Counted from the first letter of the stretch, positions 24,141-34,078 are shown. The stretch: 64,000 nucleotides of DNA from Micromonospora rubida (GCF_009908295.1 NZ_JAAALO010000005.1:419077-483076), one strand, 5' to 3'. Numbers and translations are program-made. Notes: a model not told the origin generated them from the sequence alone.

Positions 24141-27100
24141 ATGTCGCGAGCGACCGAGAGTGCGGGGCGGGCGCTGCTGGCGGTGGGGGGCCTGGTGCGC
24201 CGGGCCGAGGTCTCCGCCGACGGGCGGACGCTGCATCAGATTGGCGGCCGGGAGGCGGATGCCTTTTATCGGGATCGTTGGTCGTACGACAAGGTGGTTC
24301 GTTCCACGCACGGGGTGAACTGCACCGGCTCCTGCTCGTGGAAGGTGTATGTCAAGGACGGCATCATCACCTGGGAGCAGCAGCAGACCGACTACCCGAG
24401 CGTGGGACCGGATCGGCCGGAGTACGAGCCGCGTGGTTGCCCGCGTGGGGCGGCCTTCTCCTGGTACACGTATTCGCCGACGCGGGTGCGTTATCCGTAT
24501 GCCCGGGGTGTGTTGGTGGAGATGTACCGGGAGGCCAAGGCCCGCTTGGGCGGCGACCCGGTCGCGGCGTGGGCCGACATCCAGGCTGACCCGGAGCGCC
24601 GCCGCCGGTACCAGAAGGCACGCGGCAAGGGCGGCCTGGTGCGGGTGTCCTGGGACGAGGCGCAGGAGATGATCGCCGCCGCGCATGTGCATGCGATCGG
24701 CGAGTACGGCCCGGATCGGGTGGCGGGGTTCTCGCCGATTCCGGCGATGTCGATGGTGTCGCACGCCGTGGGGGCCCGGTTCATGTCGTTGATCGGCGGG
24801 TCGATGTTGTCGTTCTACGACTGGTACGCCGACCTGCCGGTGGCTTCCCCGCAGGTGTTCGGGGACCAGACCGACGTGCCCGAGTCCGGGGACTGGTGGG
24901 ACGCCTCCTATCTGGTGATGTGGGGCTCCAACGTTCCGGTGACCCGAACCCCCGACGCGCACTGGATGGCCGAGGCCCGCTACCGGGGACAGAAGGTCAT
25001 CGTGGTCAGCCCGGACTTCGCCGACAACGTGAAGTTCGCCGACGAGTGGATGCCCGCCCAGCCGGGCACCGATGGTGCCCTGGCGATGGCGATGGGCCAC
25101 GTCGTCCTCAAGGAGTTCTTCGTCGAACGGCGCACCCCCAGGTTCGTCGACTACGTACGCCGCTTCACCGACCTGCCGTTCCTGGTGACCCTGGAGGCGG
25201 GCACCGACGGGGCGTACCGGCCGGGCAAGTTCCTCACCGCCGAGGACCTGGGCGAGACCGGGAAGGAGGCGGCCTTCAAGACGGTGCTCTGGGACTCCGC
25301 CACCGACGCGCCCGCCGTGCCCCGGGGCAGCCTCGGCCACCGCTGGGGCGAAAAGCAGGGCGAGTGGAACCTGGACCTGGGCGACCTGGAGCCGGCGCTG
25401 ACCTGCCTCGGGGCGGGCGACGCCGTGGAGGTGGAGCTGCCCCGGTTCGACACCGACACCCCGCAGGTGCTGCGCCGCGGCGTGCCGACCCGGACGGTCG
25501 AGGGTCAGCTCGTGACGAGCGTCTTCGACCTGCTGCTGGCCCAGTACGGGGTCGGCCGCGACGGCCTGCCCGGCCAGTGGCCGGCCGGGTACGACGACGT
25601 CGAGGTGCCGTACACGCCGGCGTGGCAGGAGCCGATCACCGGGGTGCCGGCGGCACAGGTGGCCCGGGTGGCGCGGGAGTTCGCCGACAACGCGGAACGC
25701 TCCGGCGGCCGGTCGATGATCCTGCTCGGCGCCGGCACCAACCACTGGTTCCACTCCGACGCCACCTACCGGGCGATCCTGGCGCTGGTGACCCTCACCG
25801 GCTGCCAGGGTGTCAACGGCGGTGGCTGGGCGCACTACGTCGGGCAGGAGAAGTGCCGCCCGGCGACCGGGTGGACGCAGCTCGCCTCCGGCCTGGACTG
25901 GGTCCGCCCGCCACGGCAGATGATCGGCACCGCCTTCTGGTACGTGCACACCGACCAGTGGCGCTACGACACGTACTCCGCCGACGTGGTCTCCTCCCCC
26001 ACCGGCACCGGCGCGTTCGCCGGCAAGCACACCATGGACCTGCTGGCGCAGTCGGCTCGCGCCGGTTGGATGCCGTCGATGCCGACCTTCGACCGCAGCC
26101 CGCTCGACCTGGCCGACGAGGCCCTCGCGGCCCGGCCGGACGACCCGGCGGGCTGGGTGGCGGAGCGGCTCGGGCAGGGAGACGTGAAGTTCGCCTGCAC
26201 CGACCCGGACGCGCCGGAGAACTGGCCGCGGGTGCTGACGGTGTGGCGGGCCAACCTGCTCGGCTCGTCGGCGAAGGGCAACGAGTACTTCCTGCGTCAC
26301 CTGCTCGGCACCGACGCGAACCTGCGCGCCGAGGAGGCGCCGGAGGAGCTGCGGCCGAAGGACGTGACCTGGCGGGAGGAGGCGCCGGAGGGCAAGCTCG
26401 ACCTGCTGCTGTCGCTGGACTTCCGGATGACCTCCACGACGCTCTTCTCCGACATCGTGCTGCCGGCCGCCACCTGGTACGAGAAGCACGACCTGAGCAG
26501 CACGGACATGCACCCGTTCGTGCACGCCTTCACCCCGGCGATCAACCCGCCGTGGCAGACCCGGACGGACTTCGACGCCTTCCACGGCATCGCGAAGGCG
26601 TTCTCGTCGATGGCGGCCACCCGTCTGGGCGTACGCAAAGATCTGGTCGCGGCGCCGCTGCTGCACGACACCCCGGACGCCATGGCGACCCCGCACGGCC
26701 GGGTCCGCGACTGGGCGGCCACCGGCGAGACCCCGGTGCCGGGCCGGACCATGTCGAAGCTCGTCGTGGTCGAGCGGGACTACGGCGCGATCGCCGACAA
26801 GATGGCCGCGCTCGGACCGCTGATGGACACCCTCGGCACCACGGGGAAGGGCTTCTCGGTCGACGTCCGCCCGGAGGTGGATTACCTGCGCCGAAAGAAC
26901 GGCGCGGTGCACGGCGGCGTCGCCGACGGGCGGCCGTCGCTGGCGAAGGACGTGCACGCCTGCGAGGCGATCCTGGCGCTGTCCGGCACCACCAACGGCC
27001 GGGTGGCCACCGCCGGCTTCCAGGACGTGGAGAAGCGCACCGGGGTACGCCTGGCTGACCTGGCCGCCGAGCACGAGGGCAAGAAGATCACCTTCGCCGA

Positions 27101-27809
27101 CACCCAGGCCCGCCCGGTGCCGGTGATCACCAGCCCGGAGTGGTCGGGCAGCGAGCACGGCGGCCGGCGCTACTCCCCGTTCACCATCAACACCGAGCGG
27201 CTCAAGCCCTGGCACACGCTCACCGGCCGGCAGCACTTCTTCCTCGACCACGACTGGATGCACGAGGCCGGCGAGGCGCTGCCGATCTTCCGGCCGCCGC
27301 TGGACATGCACAAGCTGTTCGGCGAGCCGAGACTCGGCCGCAACGGGGAGCTGGAGATCACCGTCCGGTACCTCACCCCGCACTCGAAGTGGTCCATCCA
27401 CTCCGAGTACCAGGACAACCTGATCATGCTGACCCTCTCCCGGGGCGGCCCGACGATGTGGATGAGCGAGGCGGACGCCGAGAAGATCGGCGTACGGGAC
27501 AACGAGTGGATCGAGGCGGTCAACCGCAACGGCGTCGTGGTCTGCCGGGCCGTGGTGAGTCACAAGATGCCCGAGGGCACGGTCTACATGTACCACGCCC
27601 AGGAGCGGGTGATCGACGTGCCGAAGTCGGAGACCAACGGCCGCCGGGGCGGCATCCACAACTCGCTGACCCGGCTGCTGGTCAAGCCCACCCACCTGAT
27701 CGGCGGGTACGCGCAGCTGTCGTTCGCATTCAACTACCTCGGCCCCACCGGCAACCAACGCGACGAGGTCACCGTGATCCGCCGCCGCTCCCAGGAGGTG
27801 CAGTACTGA
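24141..27809 (+). CDS. narG: Respiratory nitrate reductase alpha subunit (molybdenum)
   Basis: From the ATG at 24141 the protein has 1222 residues, the usual NarG length; an ATG at 24132 is too close to the ribosome site. The N-terminus has the FS0 [4Fe-4S] ligands HGVNCTGSC and, later, a Cys in RGCPRG. The Mo-bis-MGD active-site region follows, with YADLPVASPQVFGDQTDVPE carrying the ligand Asp, and then NVPVTRTPDAHW. The molybdopterin-binding C-terminal domain ends at SQEVQY. NarG reduces nitrate to nitrite at the cytoplasmic face using quinol electrons passed through NarI and NarH. It overlaps narH by one base (TGATG) and leads the operon. Confidence 0.97.
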   Translation: MSRATESAGRALLAVGGLVRRAEVSADGRTLHQIGGREADAFYRDRWSYDKVVRSTHGVNCTGSCSWKVYVKDGIITWEQQQTDYPSVGPDRPEYEPRGCPRGAAFSWYTYSPTRVRYPYARGVLVEMYREAKARLGGDPVAAWADIQADPERRRRYQKARGKGGLVRVSWDEAQEMIAAAHVHAIGEYGPDRVAGFSPIPAMSMVSHAVGARFMSLIGGSMLSFYDWYADLPVASPQVFGDQTDVPESGDWWDASYLVMWGSNVPVTRTPDAHWMAEARYRGQKVIVVSPDFADNVKFADEWMPAQPGTDGALAMAMGHVVLKEFFVERRTPRFVDYVRRFTDLPFLVTLEAGTDGAYRPGKFLTAEDLGETGKEAAFKTVLWDSATDAPAVPRGSLGHRWGEKQGEWNLDLGDLEPALTCLGAGDAVEVELPRFDTDTPQVLRRGVPTRTVEGQLVTSVFDLLLAQYGVGRDGLPGQWPAGYDDVEVPYTPAWQEPITGVPAAQVARVAREFADNAERSGGRSMILLGAGTNHWFHSDATYRAILALVTLTGCQGVNGGGWAHYVGQEKCRPATGWTQLASGLDWVRPPRQMIGTAFWYVHTDQWRYDTYSADVVSSPTGTGAFAGKHTMDLLAQSARAGWMPSMPTFDRSPLDLADEALAARPDDPAGWVAERLGQGDVKFACTDPDAPENWPRVLTVWRANLLGSSAKGNEYFLRHLLGTDANLRAEEAPEELRPKDVTWREEAPEGKLDLLLSLDFRMTSTTLFSDIVLPAATWYEKHDLSSTDMHPFVHAFTPAINPPWQTRTDFDAFHGIAKAFSSMAATRLGVRKDLVAAPLLHDTPDAMATPHGRVRDWAATGETPVPGRTMSKLVVVERDYGAIADKMAALGPLMDTLGTTGKGFSVDVRPEVDYLRRKNGAVHGGVADGRPSLAKDVHACEAILALSGTTNGRVATAGFQDVEKRTGVRLADLAAEHEGKKITFADTQARPVPVITSPEWSGSEHGGRRYSPFTINTERLKPWHTLTGRQHFFLDHDWMHEAGEALPIFRPPLDMHKLFGEPRLGRNGELEITVRYLTPHSKWSIHSEYQDNLIMLTLSRGGPTMWMSEADAEKIGVRDNEWIEAVNRNGVVVCRAVVSHKMPEGTVYMYHAQERVIDVPKSETNGRRGGIHNSLTRLLVKPTHLIGGYAQLSFAFNYLGPTGNQRDEVTVIRRRSQEVQY

Positions 27810-29506
27810 TGCGGGTGATGGCGCAGATGGCGATGGTGATGAACCTCGACAAGTGCATCGGGTGTCACACCTGCTCGGTGACCTGCAAGCAGGCGTGGAC
27901 CAACCGGTCGGGGGTCGAGTACGTCTGGTTCAACAACGTGGAGACCCGCCCCGGGCAGGGCTACCCCCGCACGTACGAGGACCAGGAGCGCTGGCAGGGC
28001 GGCTGGGTGCGGACCCGCTCCGGCAAGCTCAAGCCGCGCTCCGGCGGTCGGGTGAAGAAGATGTTCAGCATCTTCGCCAACCCGAAGCTGCCGTCCATGC
28101 AGGACTACTACGAGCCGTGGACGTACGACTACGAGCACCTGATCAACGCGCCGGCCGGGGAGGACACCCCGGTGGCCCGCCCGAAGTCGCTGCTCACCGG
28201 CGAGGACACGAAGATCACCTGGAGCGCCAACTGGGACGACTCGCTCGCCGGCGGCAACGAGATCGCCGCCGGCGACCCGGTGCTGGCGAAGGTCTCCGGC
28301 CAGGTGAAGCAGGAGTTCGAGAAGACCTTCATGTTCTTCCTGCCGCGGATCTGCGAGCACTGCCTCAACCCGTCCTGTGCGGCCTCCTGCCCGTCCGGGG
28401 CGATCTACAAGCGGGCCGAGGACGGCATCGTCCTGGTCGACCAGGACCGCTGCCGGGGCTGGCGGATGTGCGTGACCGGCTGCCCGTACAAGAAGATCTA
28501 CTTCAACCACCGCACCGGCAAGGCCGAGAAGTGCACCTTCTGCTTCCCGCGCATCGAGATCGGCCAGCCGACCATCTGCTCCGAGACCTGCGTGGGGCGG
28601 CTGCGCTACCTCGGGCTGATGCTCTACGACGTCGACCGGGTCGCCGAGGCCGCCGCCACCGAGGGCGAGCACGACCTGTACGACGCGCAGCGCTCGGTCT
28701 TCCTCGACCCACACGACCCGCAGGTGGTCGCGGCCGCCCGGGAGGCGGGCATCGCCGACGACTGGATCGAGGCGGCGCAACGCTCCCCGGTCTGGGACCT
28801 GATCATGCGGTACGAGGTGGCGCTGCCGTTGCACCCGGAGTACCGGACCATGCCGATGGTCTGGTACATCCCGCCGCTGTCGCCGGTGGCCGACGTGCTG
28901 CGGGACACCGGCCACGACGCGGAGGAGGCCGGCAACCTGTTCGGCGCCATCGACGCGCTGCGCATCCCGGTGGAGTACCTCGCCGAGCTCTTCACCGCCG
29001 GCGACCCGGAGCCGGTGCGCGGGGTGCTGAACCGGCTCGCCGCCATGCGCGCGTACCAGCGCCGGATCAACCTGGGTGAGGCGCCCGACGAGTCGATCGC
29101 CGCTGCGGTCGGCATGACCGGCGCGGAGGTGGACGAGATGTACCGGCTGCTCGCCATCGCCAAGTACGAGCAGCGCTACGTCATCCCCGCCGCGCACGCC
29201 GAGGACGCCCACCGGCTGGAGAAGATCGCCACCGAGTGCAGCCTGGACTACGAGGGCGGCCCCGGGATGGGCGGCGGCGGCCCGTACGGGCAGGGCCCCT
29301 TCGGGGAGTCGTCCGGCACGCCGGTGCCGGTGCAGGTGGAGACCTTCCACATGCTGCGCGACCGGCAGACCGCCGGGAGCTTCACCGACCCGGGCGACGA
29401 ACCGCGCCGGGTCAACCTGCTCAACTGGGACGGCAAGGGCAGCCCGAAGGGGCTCTTCCCGCCTCGTGACCCCGAATCCGGACCCGTCGACGGAGGTAAC
29501 CCGTGA
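27809..29506 (+). CDS. narH: Respiratory nitrate reductase beta subunit (Fe-S)
   Basis: The ATG shares its first base with the narG stop and gives 565 residues. Four Fe-S motifs are visible: CIGCHTCSVTCK at 16-27, CEHCLNPSCAASCP, CRGWRMCVTGCP (with the Trp replacement that makes the [3Fe-4S] site) and CTFCFPR with ICSETC. The C-terminus has the NarH extension with a glycine-rich stretch (PGMGGGGPYGQGP). NarH carries electrons from the NarI hemes to NarG. The gene overlaps narJ by 4 bases. Confidence 0.97.
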   Translation: MRVMAQMAMVMNLDKCIGCHTCSVTCKQAWTNRSGVEYVWFNNVETRPGQGYPRTYEDQERWQGGWVRTRSGKLKPRSGGRVKKMFSIFANPKLPSMQDYYEPWTYDYEHLINAPAGEDTPVARPKSLLTGEDTKITWSANWDDSLAGGNEIAAGDPVLAKVSGQVKQEFEKTFMFFLPRICEHCLNPSCAASCPSGAIYKRAEDGIVLVDQDRCRGWRMCVTGCPYKKIYFNHRTGKAEKCTFCFPRIEIGQPTICSETCVGRLRYLGLMLYDVDRVAEAAATEGEHDLYDAQRSVFLDPHDPQVVAAAREAGIADDWIEAAQRSPVWDLIMRYEVALPLHPEYRTMPMVWYIPPLSPVADVLRDTGHDAEEAGNLFGAIDALRIPVEYLAELFTAGDPEPVRGVLNRLAAMRAYQRRINLGEAPDESIAAAVGMTGAEVDEMYRLLAIAKYEQRYVIPAAHAEDAHRLEKIATECSLDYEGGPGMGGGGPYGQGPFGESSGTPVPVQVETFHMLRDRQTAGSFTDPGDEPRRVNLLNWDGKGSPKGLFPPRDPESGPVDGGNP

Positions 29507-30123
29507 GCCAGCCGACCTGGCGGGCGGTGGCCGCCCGCGCGGCTTCCCTGCTGCTGCGCTACCCCGACGACGAGGTGCTCGCGGCACTGCCCACCGTGCG
29601 CGCCGCGCTCGACGGCCTGCCGGCCGAGGTGTCCGCGCCGCTGCGCGAGGTGGTCACCCAGCGGGAGGCGGCCGAGCCCGTCGAGCTGCGGGCCGCCTAC
29701 GTGCAGCTGTTCGACTTCCGGCGCCGCTGCTGCCTGCACCTGACCTACTACACCTGCGGTGACACCCGCCGGCGCGGGGAGGCGCTGGTCGGGTTCTCCG
29801 CAGCGTACAAGCGGGCCGGGTTGACCGTCGTCGACGGCGAGCTGCCCGACTTCCTGCCCGCCGTGCTCGACCTGGCCGCCGTCGACGACGGCGGGTGGCG
29901 GTTGCTGCGGGAGAACCGGGTCGGCCTCGACCTGCTGGTCGAGGCGCTGGGGCGGGAGAAGTCGGTCTACCGGCAGGCGGTGAACGCGATCTGCGAGATG
30001 CTGCCGCCCGCCCAGCCCGGAGACCTCGCCGCGGCGGCCCGCCTGGCCCGCACCGGCCCACCGGTGGAGCAGGTCGGCCTGGAACCGTTCGGGCTCGTCG
30101 ACACGACAGGAGGCCGTCGGTGA
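29503..30123 (+). CDS. narJ: Nitrate reductase assembly chaperone
   Basis: A GTG start within the narH stop encodes 206 residues of the TorD/NarJ helical chaperone type. Characteristic stretches are RYPDDEVLAALP, the segment YVQLFDFRRRCCLHLTYY and GLTVVDGELPDFLPAVLDLA. NarJ holds NarG for cofactor insertion and membrane docking. It is not part of the finished enzyme. The 55 bases to narI are the only real gap within narGHJI. Confidence 0.94.
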   Translation: MSQPTWRAVAARAASLLLRYPDDEVLAALPTVRAALDGLPAEVSAPLREVVTQREAAEPVELRAAYVQLFDFRRRCCLHLTYYTCGDTRRRGEALVGFSAAYKRAGLTVVDGELPDFLPAVLDLAAVDDGGWRLLRENRVGLDLLVEALGREKSVYRQAVNAICEMLPPAQPGDLAAAARLARTGPPVEQVGLEPFGLVDTTGGRR

Positions 30124-30178
30124 GCGCGAGGAACGCGGCGCGGCGGAGCACGGCAGTCGCAAACGAAGGGTGGCACCG

Positions 30179-30940
30179 ATGAACCTGCTGCTGTGGGCGG
30201 TGTACCCGTACCTGGCCCTGGCGGTCCTGGTCGGGGGTCTGATCTGGCGCCACCGGTACGACAGGTTCGGCTGGACCACCCGCTCGTCCCAGCTCTACGA
30301 GAGCGCCATCCTGCGGTGGGGCAGCCCGCTGTTCCACTTCGGGGTGCTGATGGTGCTGGTCGGTCACATCGGCGGTCTGCTGGTGCCGAAGGCGTGGACC
30401 GAGGCGGTGGGCGTCACGGAGCACATGTACCACCTGATGGCCGTGTTCATCGGCACCGTGGCGGGCATGTGCACCCTGATCGGGCTGAGCATCCTGATCG
30501 TCCGGCGCCGGCGGACCGGGCCGGTCTTCGCCGCCACCACCCGCAACGACAAGGCCATGTACGTGGTGCTCGCGGGGGTGATCGTGCTGGGGCTGCTGGC
30601 CACCGTGCGCGCCAACGTGGCCGGGGGCGGCTACGACTACCGGGAGACGGTCTCCCCGTGGTTCCGGTCGCTGTTCTACCTCCACCCCGACCCGGAGATC
30701 ATGGCCGACGTCCCGGTGGGCTTCCAGATCCACATCCTGGCGGCCTTCGCCCTCTTCGCGTTCTGGCCGTTCACCCGGCTCGTGCACGCCTTCAGCGCGC
30801 CGGTCGGCTACGCCACCCGCCCGTACGTGGTGTACCGCAGCCGGGACGACCGGCCTGGGCTGCGGCCGACCCGGCCCGGCTGGGAGGGCCCGCCGCAGCC
30901 GCCCGACCGCCGCAGCGGTCGGACCCGCTCGCGCCGGTGA
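30179..30940 (+). CDS. narI: Respiratory nitrate reductase gamma subunit (cytochrome b)
   Basis: The ATG at 30179 (MNLLLWAVYPYLAL) is preferred over a GTG nine bases upstream and gives 253 residues. Five membrane segments carry paired His ligands for two b hemes, seen in LFHFGVLMVLVGHIGG, EHMYHLM and FTRLVHAFSAPVGY. NarI oxidises menaquinol on the outer side and passes electrons inward. The tail after YRSRDD is Arg/Pro-rich. The stop overlaps the GTG of the MoaD-like gene. Confidence 0.95.
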   Translation: MNLLLWAVYPYLALAVLVGGLIWRHRYDRFGWTTRSSQLYESAILRWGSPLFHFGVLMVLVGHIGGLLVPKAWTEAVGVTEHMYHLMAVFIGTVAGMCTLIGLSILIVRRRRTGPVFAATTRNDKAMYVVLAGVIVLGLLATVRANVAGGGYDYRETVSPWFRSLFYLHPDPEIMADVPVGFQIHILAAFALFAFWPFTRLVHAFSAPVGYATRPYVVYRSRDDRPGLRPTRPGWEGPPQPPDRRSGRTRSRR

Positions 30941-31182
30941 ACACCGTACGGGTCCGGTACTTCGGCGGCACCCGGGCCGCCGCCGGGTCGCCGGAGGAGA
31001 ACCATCCGGCCACCACCCTGGCCGAGCTGCTCGAACAGCTGGGCAGGACGCACGGTCCCGCGCTGCGCGCGGCCCTACGGGCGTGCACCTTCCTGGTCGA
31101 CGGCGCCCAGTGGCGGGACCGCGAGGCGGTCCTGCCCTCGGCGGCCACCGTCGACGTGCTGCCGCCGTTCGCCGGCGGCTGA
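30937..31182 (+). CDS. MoaD-like sulfur-carrier protein
   Basis: The 81-residue ubiquitin-fold protein starts NTVRVRYFGGTRAAAG after its GTG and ends in the required Gly-Gly (PPFAGG), which is thiocarboxylated and donates sulfur to molybdopterin. ThiS-type carriers share this end, but the neighbours point to molybdenum cofactor. It overlaps narI by 4 bases and should be co-expressed with the nitrate reductase it serves. No MoaE is present in the window. Confidence 0.85.
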   Translation: MNTVRVRYFGGTRAAAGSPEENHPATTLAELLEQLGRTHGPALRAALRACTFLVDGAQWRDREAVLPSAATVDVLPPFAGG

Positions 31183-31210
31183 GTTCATCACTGACGAAGG
31201 AGAAGAACCG

Positions 31211-31462
31211 ATGACCCCGGATCTCCGGCTGGACGAGTGGCTCGCGCGGGCCGCGGCGGCGCTCGACGTCGACGCGCCGTCGGCCGAGGACACCCGTGCC
31301 GTGCTGAACGTCGTCCGAGAGGTGGCACACGGGGTCCATCGGCCGGCGGCGCCGCTGGCGGCGTACCTCATCGGGGTGGCCGTCGGTCGCGGCGCCGACC
31401 CCACCGCCGCCCGCGACGCGGTCACCGCGCTGGTTCCGGTCCCGGCCGGGGAGGCGCCGTGA
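31211..31462 (+). CDS. Small DUF6457-type protein linked to molybdenum cofactor genes
   Basis: The 83-residue protein follows GAAGGAGAAG. It has helical, acidic content (LDEWLARAAAALDVD, then LNVVREVAHGVHRPAAPLAAYLIGVAVGRG). Proteins like this commonly accompany MoeA or MobA in actinobacteria, and their function is not known. Its stop overlaps the moeA GTG by 4 bases, which suggests a tied role. Confidence 0.8.
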   Translation: MTPDLRLDEWLARAAAALDVDAPSAEDTRAVLNVVREVAHGVHRPAAPLAAYLIGVAVGRGADPTAARDAVTALVPVPAGEAP

Positions 31463-32652
31463 CGATCGCGCCCGGTCTCCCTCGCCACGACCATCCCCTG
31501 CGACCGGCCGCGCAGTGGGCGGCGGCCCGGATGCTGGCGCACACGCTGCCGGCTGCCCTGCCGGCGGAGTCGGTGCCGCTCGCGGCCGCGACCGGACGCA
31601 CCCTGGCGGCCCCGCTACGTGCGGCGGTTGCGCTGCCCGGCTTCGACAACTCCGCCATGGACGGGTACGCGGTGCGCGGTGACGGCCCGTGGCGGGTCGT
31701 CGACCGTATTCTCGCCGGGCGCACCCACACCGTCGCGTCCCTGGTCGCGCACACCGCCGTCGAGGTCGCCACCGGCGCTCCGGTGCCGGACGGCGCGGAC
31801 CGCGTCGTGCCCTACGAGGCCGCCGACCGGACCGGTGACGTGGTGCGCGCGGCCCCGGGCGACCGCCGGCACATCCGCCGCGCCGGCGAGTACGCCCAGC
31901 CCGGACAGGAACTCGCGCCGGCCGGCTCGCGGGTCACCCCGACGACGGTGGGGCTGGCCGCCAGCGTGGGACTCGACATGCTCACTGTCCACGCCCGGCC
32001 CCGGGTGCGGCTGGTCGTCAGCGGCGACGAGCTGGTGCACGCCGGTCTGCCCGGGTGGGGCAGGGTCCGGGACGCCATCGGGCCGATGCTCGGCCCCCTC
32101 CTGCCGGCCTGGGGAGCGGTTCTGCTGGACTCCCGGATGGTCGGCGATCAACCCGACTGGTTCGCCGAGGCGATCGCGGACAGCACGGCCGACGCCGACG
32201 TGACGATCGTCTGTGGGGCGTCCTCGGTGGGCCCCGCGGACGGACTGCACTCCTCGTTGCGACGCCTCCGCGCCATGGTGCACGTCGACGGCGTGGCGTG
32301 CCGCCCGGGACACCCTCAGGTCCTGGCGCAGGTCGGGCCGAGATGGATCGTCGGGCTGCCGGGCAACCCCTACGCCGCGCTGGTCGCCGCGCTCACCCTG
32401 GTCGACCCCATGCTCGCGGCTCTCGCCGGTCGGCCCCTGGCCGATCTCGACGCGGCGGTGCTGGCCGGTCCACTGCGTCCGGACGACCGGAACACCCGCA
32501 TCGTGCCCGTCCGACGCCGGGACGGACGGCTGCGGCCCGTCGAGGGCGCCCACCCCGGCTACCTGGGCGCCGCCGCAACCGCCGACGCCTTCGCTGTCGT
32601 GCTCCCGGGGTGGCAGCCCGGCGACGACGTGGGCCTGCTCACCCTGCCATGA
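31459..32652 (+). CDS. moeA: Molybdopterin molybdenumtransferase MoeA
   Basis: The GTG start gives 397 residues. The family landmarks are PGFDNSAMDGYAVRGDG near residue 60, TGAPVPDGADRVVPYE, a MoCF-type domain with VVSGDELV and VTIVCGASSVGPADGL, and PGNPYAALVA. MoeA inserts molybdate into adenylylated molybdopterin. The gene lies inside the nar transcription unit, so cofactor supply should follow demand. Confidence 0.93.
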   Translation: MTIAPGLPRHDHPLRPAAQWAAARMLAHTLPAALPAESVPLAAATGRTLAAPLRAAVALPGFDNSAMDGYAVRGDGPWRVVDRILAGRTHTVASLVAHTAVEVATGAPVPDGADRVVPYEAADRTGDVVRAAPGDRRHIRRAGEYAQPGQELAPAGSRVTPTTVGLAASVGLDMLTVHARPRVRLVVSGDELVHAGLPGWGRVRDAIGPMLGPLLPAWGAVLLDSRMVGDQPDWFAEAIADSTADADVTIVCGASSVGPADGLHSSLRRLRAMVHVDGVACRPGHPQVLAQVGPRWIVGLPGNPYAALVAALTLVDPMLAALAGRPLADLDAAVLAGPLRPDDRNTRIVPVRRRDGRLRPVEGAHPGYLGAAATADAFAVVLPGWQPGDDVGLLTLP

Positions 32653-32818
32653 CCCCAGCCAGGGCCGGCCGCACCCGGCCGGCCGACGTCCAGCCCATGC
32701 GGGACTTCCGGCCCTGCCCGGGCCGGATCGGCGGGTCGAGGCTCGAACCGGTAAAGCCGAATCCGCAACTTCCTCAGGCCGATCCGGCCTCGGCACCACG
32801 ATCCGACGGAGAGCAGCG

Positions 32819-34078
32819 ATGACCATCGCCCGTAACAGACAGGCCGTGGACACCACCCCCACACCAGGCGACGTCCCCGGCAGCACCCGAAGCACACCGA
32901 CGTCCGACAGGTCCGGGGCCACCTTCCAGCTCGTCCTGGCGACTCTCGGCTTCCTGGTCAACTTCTGGGCGTGGGCGCTGCTGGGTCCGCTCGGCCCGGG
33001 CATCAAGGAGCGCCTCGACCTCAGCTTCGCCGCGCAGTCGCTGCTGGTTGCCGTACCGGTGGTGGTCGGGTCGCTGGGCCGCATCCCCGTCGGCGCCCTC
33101 ACCGACCGGTACGGGGCGCGGGTGGTCTTCCCGCTGGTCACGCTGGCGACGATCGTGCCTGTGCTGACCCTGAGCGTGGTCTCCTCCTACGCTGCGCTGA
33201 TTGTGACCGGGTTCTTCCTCGGCATCGGCGGCACCGCCTTCGCCGTCGGCGTGCCCCTGGTCTCCGGCTGGTACCCGCCCAAGCGGCGCGGCTTCGCCAT
33301 CGGCGTGTTCGGCATCGGCATGGGCGGCACCGCGATCGCGAACTTCACCACCGTCCGGCTCGCCGACGCCTACGGGGAACGGACGCCGTTCCTGCTCGTC
33401 GCCGCGATCCTGGCCGGGTACGCGGTCCTGTCGTTCCTGCTGCTGCGCGAGGCCCCCGACCGGGCCCGGCCCACAGGATCCGCCTGGCAGCGGCTCTCCG
33501 CGGTCGGCCGGCTGACCGTCACCTGGCAGCTGTGCTTCCTGTACGCCGTCGGGTTCGGCGGATTCGTGGCCTTCAGCGTGTACCTTCCCGCCTACCTGCG
33601 CACCGCGTACGGTCTCAGCGCCGGGGACGGCGCGTTGCGTACCGCCGGGTTCGTGGTCCTCGCCGTCCTCGCCCGCCCGGTGGGCGGCTGGCTCTCCGAC
33701 CGGCTGCACCCGGTGCCGGTGCTGGTGTGGTGCTTCGGCGGGGTGGCCGCCTTCGCGGTGGTGCAGGCCTTCGAGCCCGCCCTGCTGCCCGTGGCGACCG
33801 TCGCGCTGCTCGGGATGGCCCTGCTGCTGGGCGCGGCCAGCGGCGCGGTGTTCGCCCTCGTCGGCAAGGTCGCCCCTGCCGACCAGGTAGGTGCGGTCAC
33901 CGGCCTGGTGGGTGCCGCCGGCGGCCTCGGCGGTTTCGTCCCACCCCTGGTGATGGGCTGGGTGTACGGGTCGCAGGGCTCATACGCCATCGGCCTGATG
34001 CTGCTCTCCGATGTCGCGCTGGCCGCCGCGGTGTTCACCGCGGTGAAGATGGGCGGCGTTGCCAGGCGCGTCCCCTGA
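32819..34078 (+). CDS. narK: Nitrate/nitrite transporter of the major facilitator family
   Basis: The ATG at 32819, with GGAGAG upstream, gives 419 residues and 12 membrane segments. The first is FLVNFWAWALLGPLGP. The MFS loop motif GALTDRYGARVV lies near residue 100, and the nitrate-signature stretches GIGGTAFAVGVPLVSGWYPP and GAASGAVFALVGKVAP are present. It imports nitrate and/or exports nitrite for NarGHI. A 166-base gap separates it from moeA and may contain its own promoter. Confidence 0.93.
   Translation: MTIARNRQAVDTTPTPGDVPGSTRSTPTSDRSGATFQLVLATLGFLVNFWAWALLGPLGPGIKERLDLSFAAQSLLVAVPVVVGSLGRIPVGALTDRYGARVVFPLVTLATIVPVLTLSVVSSYAALIVTGFFLGIGGTAFAVGVPLVSGWYPPKRRGFAIGVFGIGMGGTAIANFTTVRLADAYGERTPFLLVAAILAGYAVLSFLLLREAPDRARPTGSAWQRLSAVGRLTVTWQLCFLYAVGFGGFVAFSVYLPAYLRTAYGLSAGDGALRTAGFVVLAVLARPVGGWLSDRLHPVPVLVWCFGGVAAFAVVQAFEPALLPVATVALLGMALLLGAASGAVFALVGKVAPADQVGAVTGLVGAAGGLGGFVPPLVMGWVYGSQGSYAIGLMLLSDVALAAAVFTAVKMGGVARRVP

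Noticed and set aside
24111..27758. A very long open frame on the minus strand opposite narG
   Set aside because: High third-position GC keeps antisense frames open. The peptide is Arg/His/Gly-rich and matches nothing, while narG on the plus strand is unmistakable.
32653..32818. A molybdenum-cofactor riboswitch between moeA and narK
   Set aside because: The gap is short and GC-rich, and I could not find the conserved elements of that RNA.
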